Shown: positions 42,465 to 51,151, counted from the stretch's first letter. The stretch: 64,000 nt of DNA from Limnohabitans sp. 2KL-27 (GCF_001269345.1 NZ_CXOP01000002.1:558853-622852); one strand, 5' to 3'. Numbers and translations: made by a program. The notes: generated by a model from the sequence alone, not told the origin.

Positions 42465-43510
42465 GCGATGCCATGAATGACATCAAATTCGACAAAATCG
42501 CGATCGTCGGCGCAGGCGCCATTGGCGGCTGGATGGGCGTGCACCTGGCGCGCACCGGGGCACAGGTCAGCGTGCTGGCGCGCGGGGATACGCTGCAAGC
42601 GGTGCAGCAGCATGGCTTGCAGCTGCACCAAGGGGGCGCGTTGCACACCGTGGCCGCGAAGGCATCCAGCGACACTGCGACCCTCGGCGTGCAGGACCTG
42701 GTGGTGATCGCCGTCAAGGCCCCGTCCTTGGCATCGGTGGCGCAACAGATCGGCCCGCTGATCGGCCCGCGCACCATGGTGCTGACGGCCATGAACGGTG
42801 TGCCATGGTGGTTTTTGCAGGGTTTCGGTGGCCTGGTGGCCGGACGCTCACTCGACGCGGTAGACCCGGGTGGTGCCATCGCCAGCGCCTTGCCTGCTCG
42901 GCACATCATCGGCTGTGTGGTGCATGCCAGTTGCTCGGTGGATGCGCCCGGCGTCTTCCGTCACCACTTTGGTGACGGCCTGATCGTGGGCGAGCCTTCT
43001 GGTGAGATCACCCCCCGCGTTCAGGCCTTGCATGCGCTGCTGTGCCAGGCAGGCTTCAACGCCACGCTGTCACCGCAAATCCAGAAAGACATCTGGTACA
43101 AACTTTGGGGCAACATGACGATCAACCCGATCAGCGCCTTGACCGGGGCCACCACCGATCGGATCCTTGACGACCCCTTGGTGCGCCAATTCATCTCGGG
43201 CGTCATGCTGGAAGCCAAAGCGATTGGGGCACACATGGGCATCCCCATCGCCCAAGAACCCGAAGACCGACATGCCATGACGCGCAAACTGGGGGCGTTT
43301 CGCACCTCCATGCTGCAGGATGTGCAGGCGTCCAAGCCCGTGGAGCTCGATGCCTTGGTTTCGGCCGTGCGTGAGTTGGGGCAACTCACGCAAGTTGCAA
43401 CGCCGCTGACGGATGTGTTGCTGGGACTGAGCCGTTTGCATGCGCAAGGCCTGGGGCTGTATGGAACCCCGTCTGGCCGTCCCGTCCGCCAAGATGGCGC
43501 AGGCCATTGA
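42461..43510 (+). CDS. 2-dehydropantoate 2-reductase-like (PanE family)
   Basis: A 349-residue NADPH-dependent reductase with the Rossmann motif IVGAGAIGGWMGVHLAR at the N-terminus and the C-terminal catalytic domain with KLWGNMTINPISALTG (catalytic Lys). Related enzymes reduce ketopantoate or other branched 2-oxo acids. Its ATG overlaps the class II aldolase stop, so the two probably act together; this pairing recurs in sugar-acid or hydroxy-acid catabolism. A true vitamin B5 role is possible but the context argues for a catabolic 2-ketoacid reductase. Confidence 0.88.
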   Translation: MSDAMNDIKFDKIAIVGAGAIGGWMGVHLARTGAQVSVLARGDTLQAVQQHGLQLHQGGALHTVAAKASSDTATLGVQDLVVIAVKAPSLASVAQQIGPLIGPRTMVLTAMNGVPWWFLQGFGGLVAGRSLDAVDPGGAIASALPARHIIGCVVHASCSVDAPGVFRHHFGDGLIVGEPSGEITPRVQALHALLCQAGFNATLSPQIQKDIWYKLWGNMTINPISALTGATTDRILDDPLVRQFISGVMLEAKAIGAHMGIPIAQEPEDRHAMTRKLGAFRTSMLQDVQASKPVELDALVSAVRELGQLTQVATPLTDVLLGLSRLHAQGLGLYGTPSGRPVRQDGAGH

Positions 43511-43606
43511 ATGCGACAACACCCACCCCAGGCCATGGTCTGCCCCTGTCCTCACCCAGTCGCGTGGATGTCATCGCCCGGGTCTGAGGGGCGTTAAATT
43601 GCCCTG

Positions 43607-44530
43607 ATGTCCTCCCCACCGGCTTCTCCCCTTGCATTTTCCCGGTTGTCTTTGACTGGGTTTCTCACGCTTTTGCTGATCGCCTTGATGATGGGTGCCA
43701 ACCACGTGGCGGCCCGCACGGCCTTCAACCATGGTGTGGACGTGGTGACTGCGGTGACCTTTCGCAGCACGGTCACCGCCTTCGTGGTCGCGCTGATTCT
43801 GTGGCAACAAAAGGTCGCGCTTCAACTGACAGTCCGGCACCGAAAAAGCCTTTTGCTGATCGGTGCTTTGATCGCGGTTCAAAGTGTCTGCCTTTACTCG
43901 GCCGTCGCCCGCTTGCCGGTGGCCTTGGCGCTGCTGGCCTTCAACACCTACCCCTTGTTGACCGCGTTTTGGGCGCGTGTCTTGTACGGCCACCGCCCCG
44001 AGCGCATGGTATTGCTGGCCATGCCGGTGATGCTGATGGGTCTGGCGCTGGCGCTCGATGTGCTGGGGGCAGCCTCTGGCCTCGGGGCCGCCGAGCATTG
44101 GGGTCAGATCGGGGCAGGTGTGGCCTTTGCACTGGCGGCGTCCGCCACATTTGGCCTGGCGCTGGTCATCACCCAGCACGAGGCCGCCGACGTGGACGGG
44201 CGCTTGCGCACCTTCACCACCATGGGCACGGTGGCCATTTTGGCGGCTGTGGTGGCCTTGACCCAAAGCGGTATTCATTTGCCCAACGCCAGCGCAGGTT
44301 GGTGGGGCTTGGGGGCCTTGACGTTTTTGTACGGCACCGCCTTCACCATCATGTTCACTGTGCTGCCCAAATTGGGGGTGGTGGGCAACTCGGCCATCAT
44401 GAATGTGGAGCCCGTTTTTGCGCTGGTGTTGGCCTGGGCGCTGCTGGGGCAATCGATCGCGCCGATGCAGTTGGTCGGCGCTTTGGTGGTGGTCGCCACC
44501 GTCATGTGGCTGGGCTTGCGCAAGCGCTGA
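43607..44530 (+). CDS. EamA/DMT-family transporter
   Basis: A 307-residue membrane protein with about ten hydrophobic helices in two EamA repeats (first about 15-145, second about 160-305). The first helix contains MMGANHVAARTAFNHGVD, with the family's Asn/His-rich entry, and the second half ends MNVEPVFALVLAWALLG. Members export or import amino acids and small metabolites. It stands alone between the PanE-like gene and the converging rsmI gene. Confidence 0.88.
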   Translation: MSSPPASPLAFSRLSLTGFLTLLLIALMMGANHVAARTAFNHGVDVVTAVTFRSTVTAFVVALILWQQKVALQLTVRHRKSLLLIGALIAVQSVCLYSAVARLPVALALLAFNTYPLLTAFWARVLYGHRPERMVLLAMPVMLMGLALALDVLGAASGLGAAEHWGQIGAGVAFALAASATFGLALVITQHEAADVDGRLRTFTTMGTVAILAAVVALTQSGIHLPNASAGWWGLGALTFLYGTAFTIMFTVLPKLGVVGNSAIMNVEPVFALVLAWALLGQSIAPMQLVGALVVVATVMWLGLRKR

Positions 44531-44571
44531 CTTGCTTGGCAGCTGGCGTCTGAGGGATACCCGAGTTTGAT

Positions 44572-44592
44572 ATCCCCGACTGGATCGGGGAT
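44572..44592. repeat. Extragenic palindrome ATCCCCGA-N5-TCGGGGAT
   Basis: A perfect 8-bp inverted repeat 40 bp after the EamA stop. It has no T-run but similar CCCCGA/TCGGGG units occur at 51051-51151, so it may belong to a genome-wide REP-like family and double as a transcript end. Confidence 0.55.
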
Positions 44593-44663
44593 CTGTGGCT
44601 TCGGTGGGGATGGCTACGGCGAGACCACAGCGCGCCCACACCGGGTTCCGAAACTGAGCGGGG

Positions 44664-45578
44664 TCAGTCCTTTTTTAGCGCCAAGGCTTTGTCATAAAGC
44701 TCGTTTTTGGACTCGCCCGTGATCTCGGCAGCGAGTTTGACAGCGGTTTTCAGGGGCAATTCGGGCAACAGCACTTGCAACACACGCAGGCCCTCGCCTG
44801 CGGATGCCGCCACAGGCGCGTCGTGCAGCACCAGCACAAACTCACCGCGCAGTCGCTCGGGTTTCTCAGCCAGCCAGCTCGGCAAGTCCTGAGTGGTGAG
44901 GGTTTCGATTTGCTCAAACTGCTTGGTCAGCTCGCGTCCCACGGTGATGGGGCGTTGGCCCAAAACCGACAGCGCTTGGGCCAAAGCTTCGATCCGGTGC
45001 GGCGCCTCCAGCAGCACCACGGCCCGGCTTTCCATCGCCAAGGTTTGCACGGCACGCGCGCGCTCGGCCGACTTGCTGGGCAAAAAGCCCGCAAACACAA
45101 AGCCGTCGTCACCCGTCATGCCCGAGGCACTGAGCGCGGTGGTCACACTGCTGGCGCCTGGCAAGGGCAACACGCGGTGACCGGCTTGGCGCACGGCGCT
45201 GACCAGCCGGGCTCCGGGGTCGCTGATGGCCGGGGTGCCTGCATCGCTCACATAGGCCACCCGTTCGCCTTGGGCCAGCCGAGCGATCACGTTTTGTGCG
45301 GCTTCGGCTTCGTTGTGCTGGTGAACCGCCAACAGCTGCGCGCCAGGACGGTCCAGACCGTAAGCCCGCAGCAGTTGCTGGGTGTGACGGGTGTCCTCAC
45401 AGGCCACGGCATCCACCTGCGACAAGATGTGCAGGGCACGCAGGCTGATGTCGGCGAGGTTGCCAATCGGGGTGGCCACGACATACAGTGTGCTGGCCGG
45501 GTGGTTTTGCGATCCGGCAGCTTCGTGCGCGGCCTCCAGGGCTTTGGCGAACGAGGCAGACAAGGGAGAGGGCGTCAA
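44664..45578 (-). CDS. rsmI: 16S rRNA (cytidine-1402 2'-O)-methyltransferase
   Basis: A 304-residue SAM-dependent methyltransferase of the tetrapyrrole-methylase fold modifying C1402 of 16S rRNA in the decoding centre. The LYVVATPIGNLADISLRAL opening and CEDTRHTQQLL, VSDAGTPAISDPG and LPGASSVTTALSASG segments are diagnostic. The start is a TTG at 45578 with AGGAA 5 nt upstream, which overlaps the first base of the divergent yraN start. In E. coli this gene (yraL) also neighbours yraN, diaA and dolP. Confidence 0.95.
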   Translation of the reverse strand: MTPSPLSASFAKALEAAHEAAGSQNHPASTLYVVATPIGNLADISLRALHILSQVDAVACEDTRHTQQLLRAYGLDRPGAQLLAVHQHNEAEAAQNVIARLAQGERVAYVSDAGTPAISDPGARLVSAVRQAGHRVLPLPGASSVTTALSASGMTGDDGFVFAGFLPSKSAERARAVQTLAMESRAVVLLEAPHRIEALAQALSVLGQRPITVGRELTKQFEQIETLTTQDLPSWLAEKPERLRGEFVLVLHDAPVAASAGEGLRVLQVLLPELPLKTAVKLAAEITGESKNELYDKALALKKD

Positions 45579-45964
45579 TGCAATTCCTCAAAAAAGACAA
45601 GGTCGGTCAGACCACCAAAGCCCGGGGTGATGCGGGCGAAGACGAGGCGCTGGCCTATTTGCAGGCGCGGGGTTTGCGTCTGCTGCAGCGCAATTATCGG
45701 ACGCCCGGCCGTGGGGGTGGCGAAATCGACCTGATCATGCAGTCTGCCGATGGCACCGTGGTGTTTGTCGAGGTCAGAAAACGCAGCCGCATCGACCATG
45801 GCGGGGCGGCTGCGAGCATCGGCTACGCCAAGCAAAGGCGCATTATTTTTGCGGCCCACCATTACCTTTTGCGTTGGCGTCAGCTGCCGCCAGCACGCTT
45901 TGACGTGGTGACCGTTGAGGCCACCGGGCCCGAATGGCTGCAGGCGGCTTTTGATGCCACTTGA
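45578..45964 (+). CDS. yraN: YraN/UPF0102 nuclease-like protein
   Basis: A 128-residue protein with the Holliday-junction-resolvase/restriction-endonuclease-like fold of UPF0102: GEDEALAYLQARGL helix, RNYRT, and the catalytic-type GEIDLIM and VFVEVRKRS (Asp, Glu-x-Lys/Arg) residues. Its biochemical role is unsettled. The ATG at 45578 shares a base with the divergent rsmI start. The order yraN, diaA, dolP is conserved across proteobacteria. Confidence 0.9.
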   Translation: MQFLKKDKVGQTTKARGDAGEDEALAYLQARGLRLLQRNYRTPGRGGGEIDLIMQSADGTVVFVEVRKRSRIDHGGAAASIGYAKQRRIIFAAHHYLLRWRQLPPARFDVVTVEATGPEWLQAAFDAT

Positions 45965-46029
45965 AATCTCGGGGAAAAAACGGTGTCTCAAGGCGGCAGC
46001 CCTGTGGGCGGGGTTATCATCCCCACCGC

Positions 46030-46614
46030 ATGCTTGACCTTCGAATCCAACAACATTTCATCGACAGTGCAGATCTGCACTACCAGGTGGCCGAGACTTT
46101 GGCCAAGCCTGTGGATTCGGCTGTCCAGGCTGTTTTGGCCTGTGTCACGGGGGGCGGCAAGGTGCTGGTCGGTGGCCTGGGCCCTTCTGCTGCGCTGGCC
46201 CAGTACCTGGCGAACTTGCTGGTGGGCGGGTTCGAGCGCGAGCGCCCGGGTTTGGCGGCCATCGCCTTGTCCTCGGACGCCCTGACGGCCACCCGCTGGG
46301 CCGATGGACAAGCTTTGGCCCGTCAGGTGCTGGCGCTGGGCCAAACCGGTGATGTGTTGGTGCTCATCAGTGCCGATGGCAGCGAACCCGCCTTGACCGA
46401 TGCGGTTCAGGCTGCCCACGACCGTGAAATGACGGTGTTGGCCTTGACCGGACACCATGGCGGAGGCTTGGCCCGCCAATTGCGTGAAACCGATGTGCAT
46501 GTGTGCGTGCCGCATGAGCGGGCCGCGCGAATTCGTGAGGTGCAGCACCTGGTGCTGCACTGTCTGTGTGATGGAATTGACACCCAGTTGTTGGGTGAAC
46601 AGGAGCCTGTTTAA
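46030..46614 (+). CDS. diaA: DiaA-like SIS-domain protein
   Basis: A 194-residue phosphosugar-isomerase-fold protein close in size and pattern to E. coli DiaA (196 residues), a tetramer that helps DnaA assemble at oriC. The SIS features GGGKVLVGGLGPSAALAQYLAN, the LVLISADGSEPALTDAV segment and a final HLVLHCLCDGIDTQL match DiaA. GmhA phosphoheptose isomerase is the alternative, but the yraN-diaA-dolP neighbourhood favours DiaA. The dolP-like gene starts immediately after its stop. Confidence 0.88.
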   Translation: MLDLRIQQHFIDSADLHYQVAETLAKPVDSAVQAVLACVTGGGKVLVGGLGPSAALAQYLANLLVGGFERERPGLAAIALSSDALTATRWADGQALARQVLALGQTGDVLVLISADGSEPALTDAVQAAHDREMTVLALTGHHGGGLARQLRETDVHVCVPHERAARIREVQHLVLHCLCDGIDTQLLGEQEPV

Positions 46615-47241
46615 ATGAAACGCAATCTTCGATCCTTGGTCTTGACCGGTGCTGTGTTGGCCACTGCTTTGACGGCCATCTCTGGCTGCGCGCCGATGCT
46701 CCTGGGGGGTGTGGTCGCCACGGGCATCGTGGCCACCGACCGGCGCACCACGGGTGCTCAGGTGGAAGACGAGGGCATTGAGCTCAAAGTGGCCAGTGCC
46801 GTGCGCCGGGATCTGGGTGACCGTGTCCACCTGAATGTGACCAGCTTCAACCGCAAGGTCCTGCTCAGCGGTGAGGCGCGCACGCAGGCCGACAAGGACC
46901 GTGCAGAAAAACTGGCGCAGGCCCAGGAAAATGTCCAGTCTGTCTTGAACGATCTGGCGTTGGCACCGCCCAGCAGCCTGACCCAGCGCTCCAAAGACGC
47001 GGTGATCACCAGCCAGGCCAAGGCCGCCTTCATTGACGCCAAAGACCTTCAGGTCAACTCGATCAAAGTGGTGACCGAGCGCGGCATTGTGTATTTGATG
47101 GGCCGCGTGACAGCGCGTGAAGCCAAACGTGCCACCGACATCGTGCGCGGCATCGGTGGTGTGGCCAAAGTCGTGCGCGTGTTCGACGAGATTTCCGAAG
47201 AAGAACTCAAGCGTTTGAGTCAGCCACCTTTGACCAAGTGA
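46615..47241 (+). CDS. dolP: DolP-like BON-domain lipoprotein
   Basis: A 208-residue outer-membrane lipoprotein with lipobox TAISGC (Cys25) and two BON domains (about 60-130 and 135-205), each with the family's hydrophobic/Gly pattern (VLLSGEARTQADKDRAEKLA; IVYLMGRVTAREAKRATDIV). DolP (YraP) binds anionic phospholipid and protects the outer membrane. It abuts diaA and is followed by a strong terminator. Confidence 0.9.
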   Translation: MKRNLRSLVLTGAVLATALTAISGCAPMLLGGVVATGIVATDRRTTGAQVEDEGIELKVASAVRRDLGDRVHLNVTSFNRKVLLSGEARTQADKDRAEKLAQAQENVQSVLNDLALAPPSSLTQRSKDAVITSQAKAAFIDAKDLQVNSIKVVTERGIVYLMGRVTAREAKRATDIVRGIGGVAKVVRVFDEISEEELKRLSQPPLTK

Positions 47242-47259
47242 TACAGGGCATGCCCCAGG

Positions 47260-47289
47260 AAAAAGAGCGGCTTGTGAGCTGCTCTTTTT
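47260..47289 (+). terminator. Terminator after dolP
   Basis: AAAAAGAGC-G-GCT/AGC-T-GCTCTTTTT forms a 13-bp stem with one G-U pair and a TGTG loop, ending in TTTTT, 18 nt after the stop. It also faces the converging dehydrogenase gene. Confidence 0.85.
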
Positions 47290-47348
47290 GATGCCAATGC
47301 CGGTTTAAGCCCGCGTGAGCGGGTGGCCATGACCTTTGGCGGCGCGCA

Positions 47349-48254
47349 TCAGCGCAAGCGACGGATCAGGCTGGAGGTGTCCCAGCGGCCACCGCCCATT
47401 TTTTGCACATCGGCGTAAAACTGGTCCACCAGCGCCGTCACCGGCAAAAGGGCACCATTGCGCTTGGCTTCGTCCAGCACCAGGCCCAAGTCCTTGCGCA
47501 TCCAGTCCACCGCAAACCCAAACTCGAACTTGTCGTCGGCCATGGTCTTGCCCCGGTTGTCCATTTGCCAGCTTTGGGCCGCGCCCTTGCCGATCACGTC
47601 GAGCACCTGGTGCATGTCCAGCCCGGCTTGTTGGCCGAACGCAATCGCCTCGGACAGGCCTTGCACCAGCCCGGCAATGCAGATCTGGTTGACCATCTTG
47701 GCCAACTGACCGGCACCGGATTCGCCCAACAGGGTGAAGGCGCGAGAAAAAGCCATGCCCACGGGCTTGACGGCGTCAAAAGCGGCGGTGTCGCCACCGC
47801 ACATGACAGTCAGCAGGCCGTTTTGTGCGCCAGCCTGACCCCCCGAGACGGGGGCATCGATGAACTGCAGACCCAGTTTTTGGGCTTCGGCCGACAACTC
47901 CCGGGCGACGGACGCCGAGGCCGTGGTGTGGTCCACAAAGATCGCGCCAGGCTTCATGCCGGCAAAAGCACCGTCCGGGCCCAGCACCACGCTGCGCAGA
48001 TCGGCGTCGTTGCCCACGCAGGCAAACACGATGTCCACACCTGCTGCCGCCTCACGCGGCGTGGGGGCCGTGGCGTTGCCGGGGCATTCGGCGGCCCAAG
48101 CGGCGGCTTTGGAGGCGCTGCGGTTGTACACGGTGACGTGGTGCCCGGCGCGCGCCAGGTGGCCGGCCATGGGGTAGCCCATCACGCCCAGGCCCAAAAA
48201 GGCGACTTTTTTGGCGGGCGTCGTGTCGTAGGTTTTGGCGGCGATTTGGCTCAT
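47349..48254 (-). CDS. 3-hydroxyisobutyrate dehydrogenase-family beta-hydroxyacid dehydrogenase
   Basis: A 301-residue NAD(P)-dependent oxidoreductase of the HIBADH/tartronate-semialdehyde-reductase family: Rossmann motif VAFLGLGVMGYPMAGHLARAG near residues 17-37, substrate motif DAPVSGGQAGAQNG and catalytic Lys in GAGQLAKMVNQI. The start at 48254 has a purine-rich GAGGAG stretch upstream. It converges on the dolP terminator. The substrate may be 3-hydroxyisobutyrate, 2-hydroxy-3-oxopropionate or glyoxylate-related acids. Confidence 0.9.
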   Translation of the reverse strand: MSQIAAKTYDTTPAKKVAFLGLGVMGYPMAGHLARAGHHVTVYNRSASKAAAWAAECPGNATAPTPREAAAGVDIVFACVGNDADLRSVVLGPDGAFAGMKPGAIFVDHTTASASVARELSAEAQKLGLQFIDAPVSGGQAGAQNGLLTVMCGGDTAAFDAVKPVGMAFSRAFTLLGESGAGQLAKMVNQICIAGLVQGLSEAIAFGQQAGLDMHQVLDVIGKGAAQSWQMDNRGKTMADDKFEFGFAVDWMRKDLGLVLDEAKRNGALLPVTALVDQFYADVQKMGGGRWDTSSLIRRLR

Positions 48255-48373
48255 GGGTTTCTCGTAGAGGAGTGAAAAAAAGGCTATTTTGGCAGCCTGC
48301 GGGTGCTCTGGCGTGAACCGGGTGCTTTGGGTTGACCATGGGGTGCCATGGGCGCTTTTGGTACGCTCAAGCC

Positions 48374-49057
48374 ATGAACCCCTCAATTGCCGACAACATC
48401 GCCCGTGTGCAGGCGCAAATTCAGGCCGCTTGCCAGGCCGCTGGCCGCACTTCAGACAGCGTGCAGTTGCTGGCCGTGTCCAAAACCTGGGGGCCCGATG
48501 CCGTGCGCCAGGCCCATGCCGCAGGACTGACGGCCTTTGGTGAAAACTACATCCAAGAAGCGGTGGACAAGATCACCGCCTTGCGCGATTTGCCCCTGCA
48601 GTGGCATTGCATCGGCCCGATCCAGAGCAACAAGACGCGTCTGGTGGCCGAGCACTTTGACTGGGTGCACAGCGTGGACCGCCTCAAAATTGCCCAGCGC
48701 CTGTCAGAGCAGCGCCCGGCCGATTTGCCGCCCTTGCAGGTGTGCATCCAGGTGAATGTGGACGGCGGCGAGAACAAATCGGGTGTGAGCCCGCAAGAGC
48801 TGCCTGCGCTGGCGCAAGCCGTGGCGGCTTTGCCGCGCCTGCAGCTGCGCGGCCTGATGACCCTCCCCGAACCCGCCGAGACCGATGCGCAAATGCGCGC
48901 TGTGCACCGCCAAGCCAAAGACTTGTTTGATCATTTGTGCGCGCAGGGCATGCCCCTGGATACCTTGTCGATGGGCATGAGCGCCGACATGGCCGCCGCC
49001 ATTGCCGAGGGCAGCACGATGGTGCGGGTGGGCACCGCCATTTTTGGCCAACGCTGA
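48374..49057 (+). CDS. yggS: YggS/PLPBP pyridoxal-phosphate homeostasis protein
   Basis: A 227-residue alanine-racemase-fold protein that binds PLP through Lys36 in LLAVSKTW and helps control PLP and amino-acid balance. Conserved GENYIQEAVDK, WHCIGPIQSNK and LSMGMSADMAAAIAEGSTMVRVG segments leave little doubt. The ATG at 48374 is chosen over the upstream 48332 frame, which would start in noncoding sequence. It diverges from the dehydrogenase gene. Confidence 0.95.
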   Translation: MNPSIADNIARVQAQIQAACQAAGRTSDSVQLLAVSKTWGPDAVRQAHAAGLTAFGENYIQEAVDKITALRDLPLQWHCIGPIQSNKTRLVAEHFDWVHSVDRLKIAQRLSEQRPADLPPLQVCIQVNVDGGENKSGVSPQELPALAQAVAALPRLQLRGLMTLPEPAETDAQMRAVHRQAKDLFDHLCAQGMPLDTLSMGMSADMAAAIAEGSTMVRVGTAIFGQR

Positions 49058-49230
49058 ACGCTCAAGTCGCTGTGTTCAGTGGCCTTGTCCCGTGCGAAGC
49101 TGCAACAGTCTGCGCCGCGCGCCCACCCCGGATGACGTTGTGGGTCAGCACGATCAAGAGTTCAAAAAATCAGTCTAAATTGTCCCGGACTTGACCGGGG
49201 GTCGCCTGGGCAGCCCCGCACAATGGCCAG

Positions 49231-51036
49231 ATGCAAAACATCCATTCCCCTCTGCAGGCGCAACTGGTCCAATGGCGGGTGGCCCCTGGTGCGACCGTGG
49301 CCGCAGGCGAAGTGCTGGTGATTTTGGAAGCCATGAAAATGGAACACGAAATCTCCGCCAGCCAGGCCGGGCGTGTGGGCGAGCTGTACTTTCAAGCAGG
49401 TGAGGCGGTGGCCGAGGGCGAGGTGCTGGGTGTGCTCATGCCCTTGACCGAGGATGTTCTGCGGCCAAAGGCCACTGCCGCCAGCACGACAACTGCCCCT
49501 CTTCCAATGGACCGCGCTGACCTGCAAAAGCTGCAAGTCCGCCTGGCCTTCACCCATGACGCGGCACGCCCCGAGGCCGTGGCCAAGCGCCATGCCCTGG
49601 GCTTGCGCACCGCCCGCGAGAACATCGCCGACCTGTGCGACGAGGGCTCCTTCGTGGAATACGGCGCTTTGGCCGTGGCCGCGCAAAGCCGCCGCCGCAG
49701 CGCCGATGACCTCATGCGCAACACCCCCGCCGACGGCATGGTCACGGGCATGGGCTGCGTCAACGGCCAGCGCGTGGTGGTCATGGCCTACGACTTCACC
49801 GTGCTGGCCGGCACACAGGGCATGCGCAACCACCAAAAGACCGACCGCATGCTCGGCGTGGCATTGCAAAACAAGCTGCCCGTGGTGCTGTTCGCCGAAG
49901 GCGGTGGGGGCCGTCCTGGGGATGTCGATGTCGCCATCGTGGCGGGCCTGAACCTGGCCACATTTGCTTCGTTTGCCCGCCTCAATGGCCGGGTGCCGGT
50001 GGTGGGCGTGGTGGCGGGGCGCTGCTTTGCGGGCAACGCCGCCTTGCTGGGCTGCTGCGACCTGATCATTGCGACCCGTGACAGCAACATCGGCATGGGC
50101 GGCCCGGCCATGGTCGAAGGCGGTGGCTTGGGCGTTTTCCCACCCGAGCAGATAGGCCCAAGCGCTGTGCAGTACAGCAACGGCGTGATCGACATCCTGG
50201 TGGACAACGAAGCGCAGGCGGTGACTGCGGCGCGGCATTACCTGTCGTCTTTTCAGGGCCTGCAAACCACATGGCAAGCGCCGCCCGTCCAAGCGCTGCG
50301 CCATGTGGTGCCCGAAAACCGTGTGCGCGTGTACGACACGCGAGCGGCCATGCAAGGTATCGCCGATGAGGGCAGCCTCTTGTTGCTGCGCACCGGTTTT
50401 GGTGTGGGCATCCACACCGCGCTGGCGCGCATCGCGGGGCGGCCGGTGGGGCTCATGGCCAATAACCCGCTGCACTTGGGTGGCGCGATCGACGCCGATG
50501 CGGCCGACAAAGCCGCGCGCTTCATGCAGCTGTGCAACGCGCATGGCTTGGCCCTGGTGAGTCTGGTGGACACCCCCGGCTTCATGGTCGGGCCGGACAC
50601 CGAGGCGACCGCGCAGGTGCGCCATGTCTCGCGCATGTTTGTGGCGGCCGCGCACCTGCGGGTGCCCTGGCTCAGCGTGGTCCTGCGAAAAGGCTATGGT
50701 CTGGGCGCCATGGCCATGACGGGTGGTGGCTTTCACGAAACGCTGGCCACGGTGGCCTGGCCCACCGGCGAGTTTGGGGGCATGGGCCTCGAGGGGGCGG
50801 TGCGACTGGGTTACCGCAAGGAACTCGAAGCGGTGGCCGAGGGCCCCGAGCGCGAAGCCTTGTTTGCGCAGTTGTTGGCACAGCAATACGACAACGGCAG
50901 CGCCATCAACATGGCGGCCACGCTGGAGATCGATGCGGTCATTGACCCTGCCTCTACGCGCGATTGGCTGGTGGCGGGGCTGGAGGCCGGGAAAATCCGG
51001 CCCTTCGACGGCGCACTGGCCATAGACACTTGGTGA
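49231..51036 (+). CDS. Carboxyltransferase with N-terminal biotinyl domain
   Basis: A 601-residue protein with an unusual layout. Residues about 1-75 are a biotinyl/lipoyl-attachment domain with the canonical AMKM (biotin-Lys36). Residues about 90-600 are an AccD/PccB-type acyl-CoA carboxyltransferase, with the N-terminal crotonase-like half (GTQGMRNHQKTDRML, FAEGGGGRPGD) and C-terminal half (LVDTPGFMVGPDTEA; RKGYGLGAMAMTGGG). It would transfer carboxyl from biotin to an acyl-CoA. No biotin carboxylase gene is adjacent, so that partner is elsewhere. Which acyl-CoA is used is unknown. Confidence 0.9.
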   Translation: MQNIHSPLQAQLVQWRVAPGATVAAGEVLVILEAMKMEHEISASQAGRVGELYFQAGEAVAEGEVLGVLMPLTEDVLRPKATAASTTTAPLPMDRADLQKLQVRLAFTHDAARPEAVAKRHALGLRTARENIADLCDEGSFVEYGALAVAAQSRRRSADDLMRNTPADGMVTGMGCVNGQRVVVMAYDFTVLAGTQGMRNHQKTDRMLGVALQNKLPVVLFAEGGGGRPGDVDVAIVAGLNLATFASFARLNGRVPVVGVVAGRCFAGNAALLGCCDLIIATRDSNIGMGGPAMVEGGGLGVFPPEQIGPSAVQYSNGVIDILVDNEAQAVTAARHYLSSFQGLQTTWQAPPVQALRHVVPENRVRVYDTRAAMQGIADEGSLLLLRTGFGVGIHTALARIAGRPVGLMANNPLHLGGAIDADAADKAARFMQLCNAHGLALVSLVDTPGFMVGPDTEATAQVRHVSRMFVAAAHLRVPWLSVVLRKGYGLGAMAMTGGGFHETLATVAWPTGEFGGMGLEGAVRLGYRKELEAVAEGPEREALFAQLLAQQYDNGSAINMAATLEIDAVIDPASTRDWLVAGLEAGKIRPFDGALAIDTW

Positions 51037-51047
51037 TTGAAGCCATG

Positions 51048-51151
51048 GACCCCCGATCAAGTCGGAGGTGACACGAATCTGTCATGCCCGCGCATGCGGG
51101 TATCCATGCCTGACCGAAGGCCAGGATGCCCGATCAGGTCGGGCGTGACAA
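51048..51151. repeat. Cluster of REP-like extragenic palindromes
   Basis: Between the carboxyltransferase stop and the fumarylacetoacetase stop lie three short dyads: CCCCGA-TCAAG-TCGG, CCCGC-GCAT-GCGGG (51087-51100) and CCCGA-TCAGG-TCGGG (51129-51143), joined by GTGACA/TGTCAT-like words. The recurring CCCGA core and GGTGACA edges look like a dispersed intergenic repeat family also seen singly at 44572 and near 49185. Confidence 0.6.

Noticed and set aside
42461..43510. panE as a dedicated vitamin B5 gene
   Set aside because: The enzyme family fits, but overlap with a class II aldolase and the position after hpaI make a biosynthetic assignment unsafe, so no symbol was given.
49162..51060. 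632-residue open frame on the minus strand
   Set aside because: It lies wholly antisense to the biotinyl-carboxyltransferase gene, is rich in His, Gln, Arg and Gly typical of antisense high-G+C DNA, and has no family motif.
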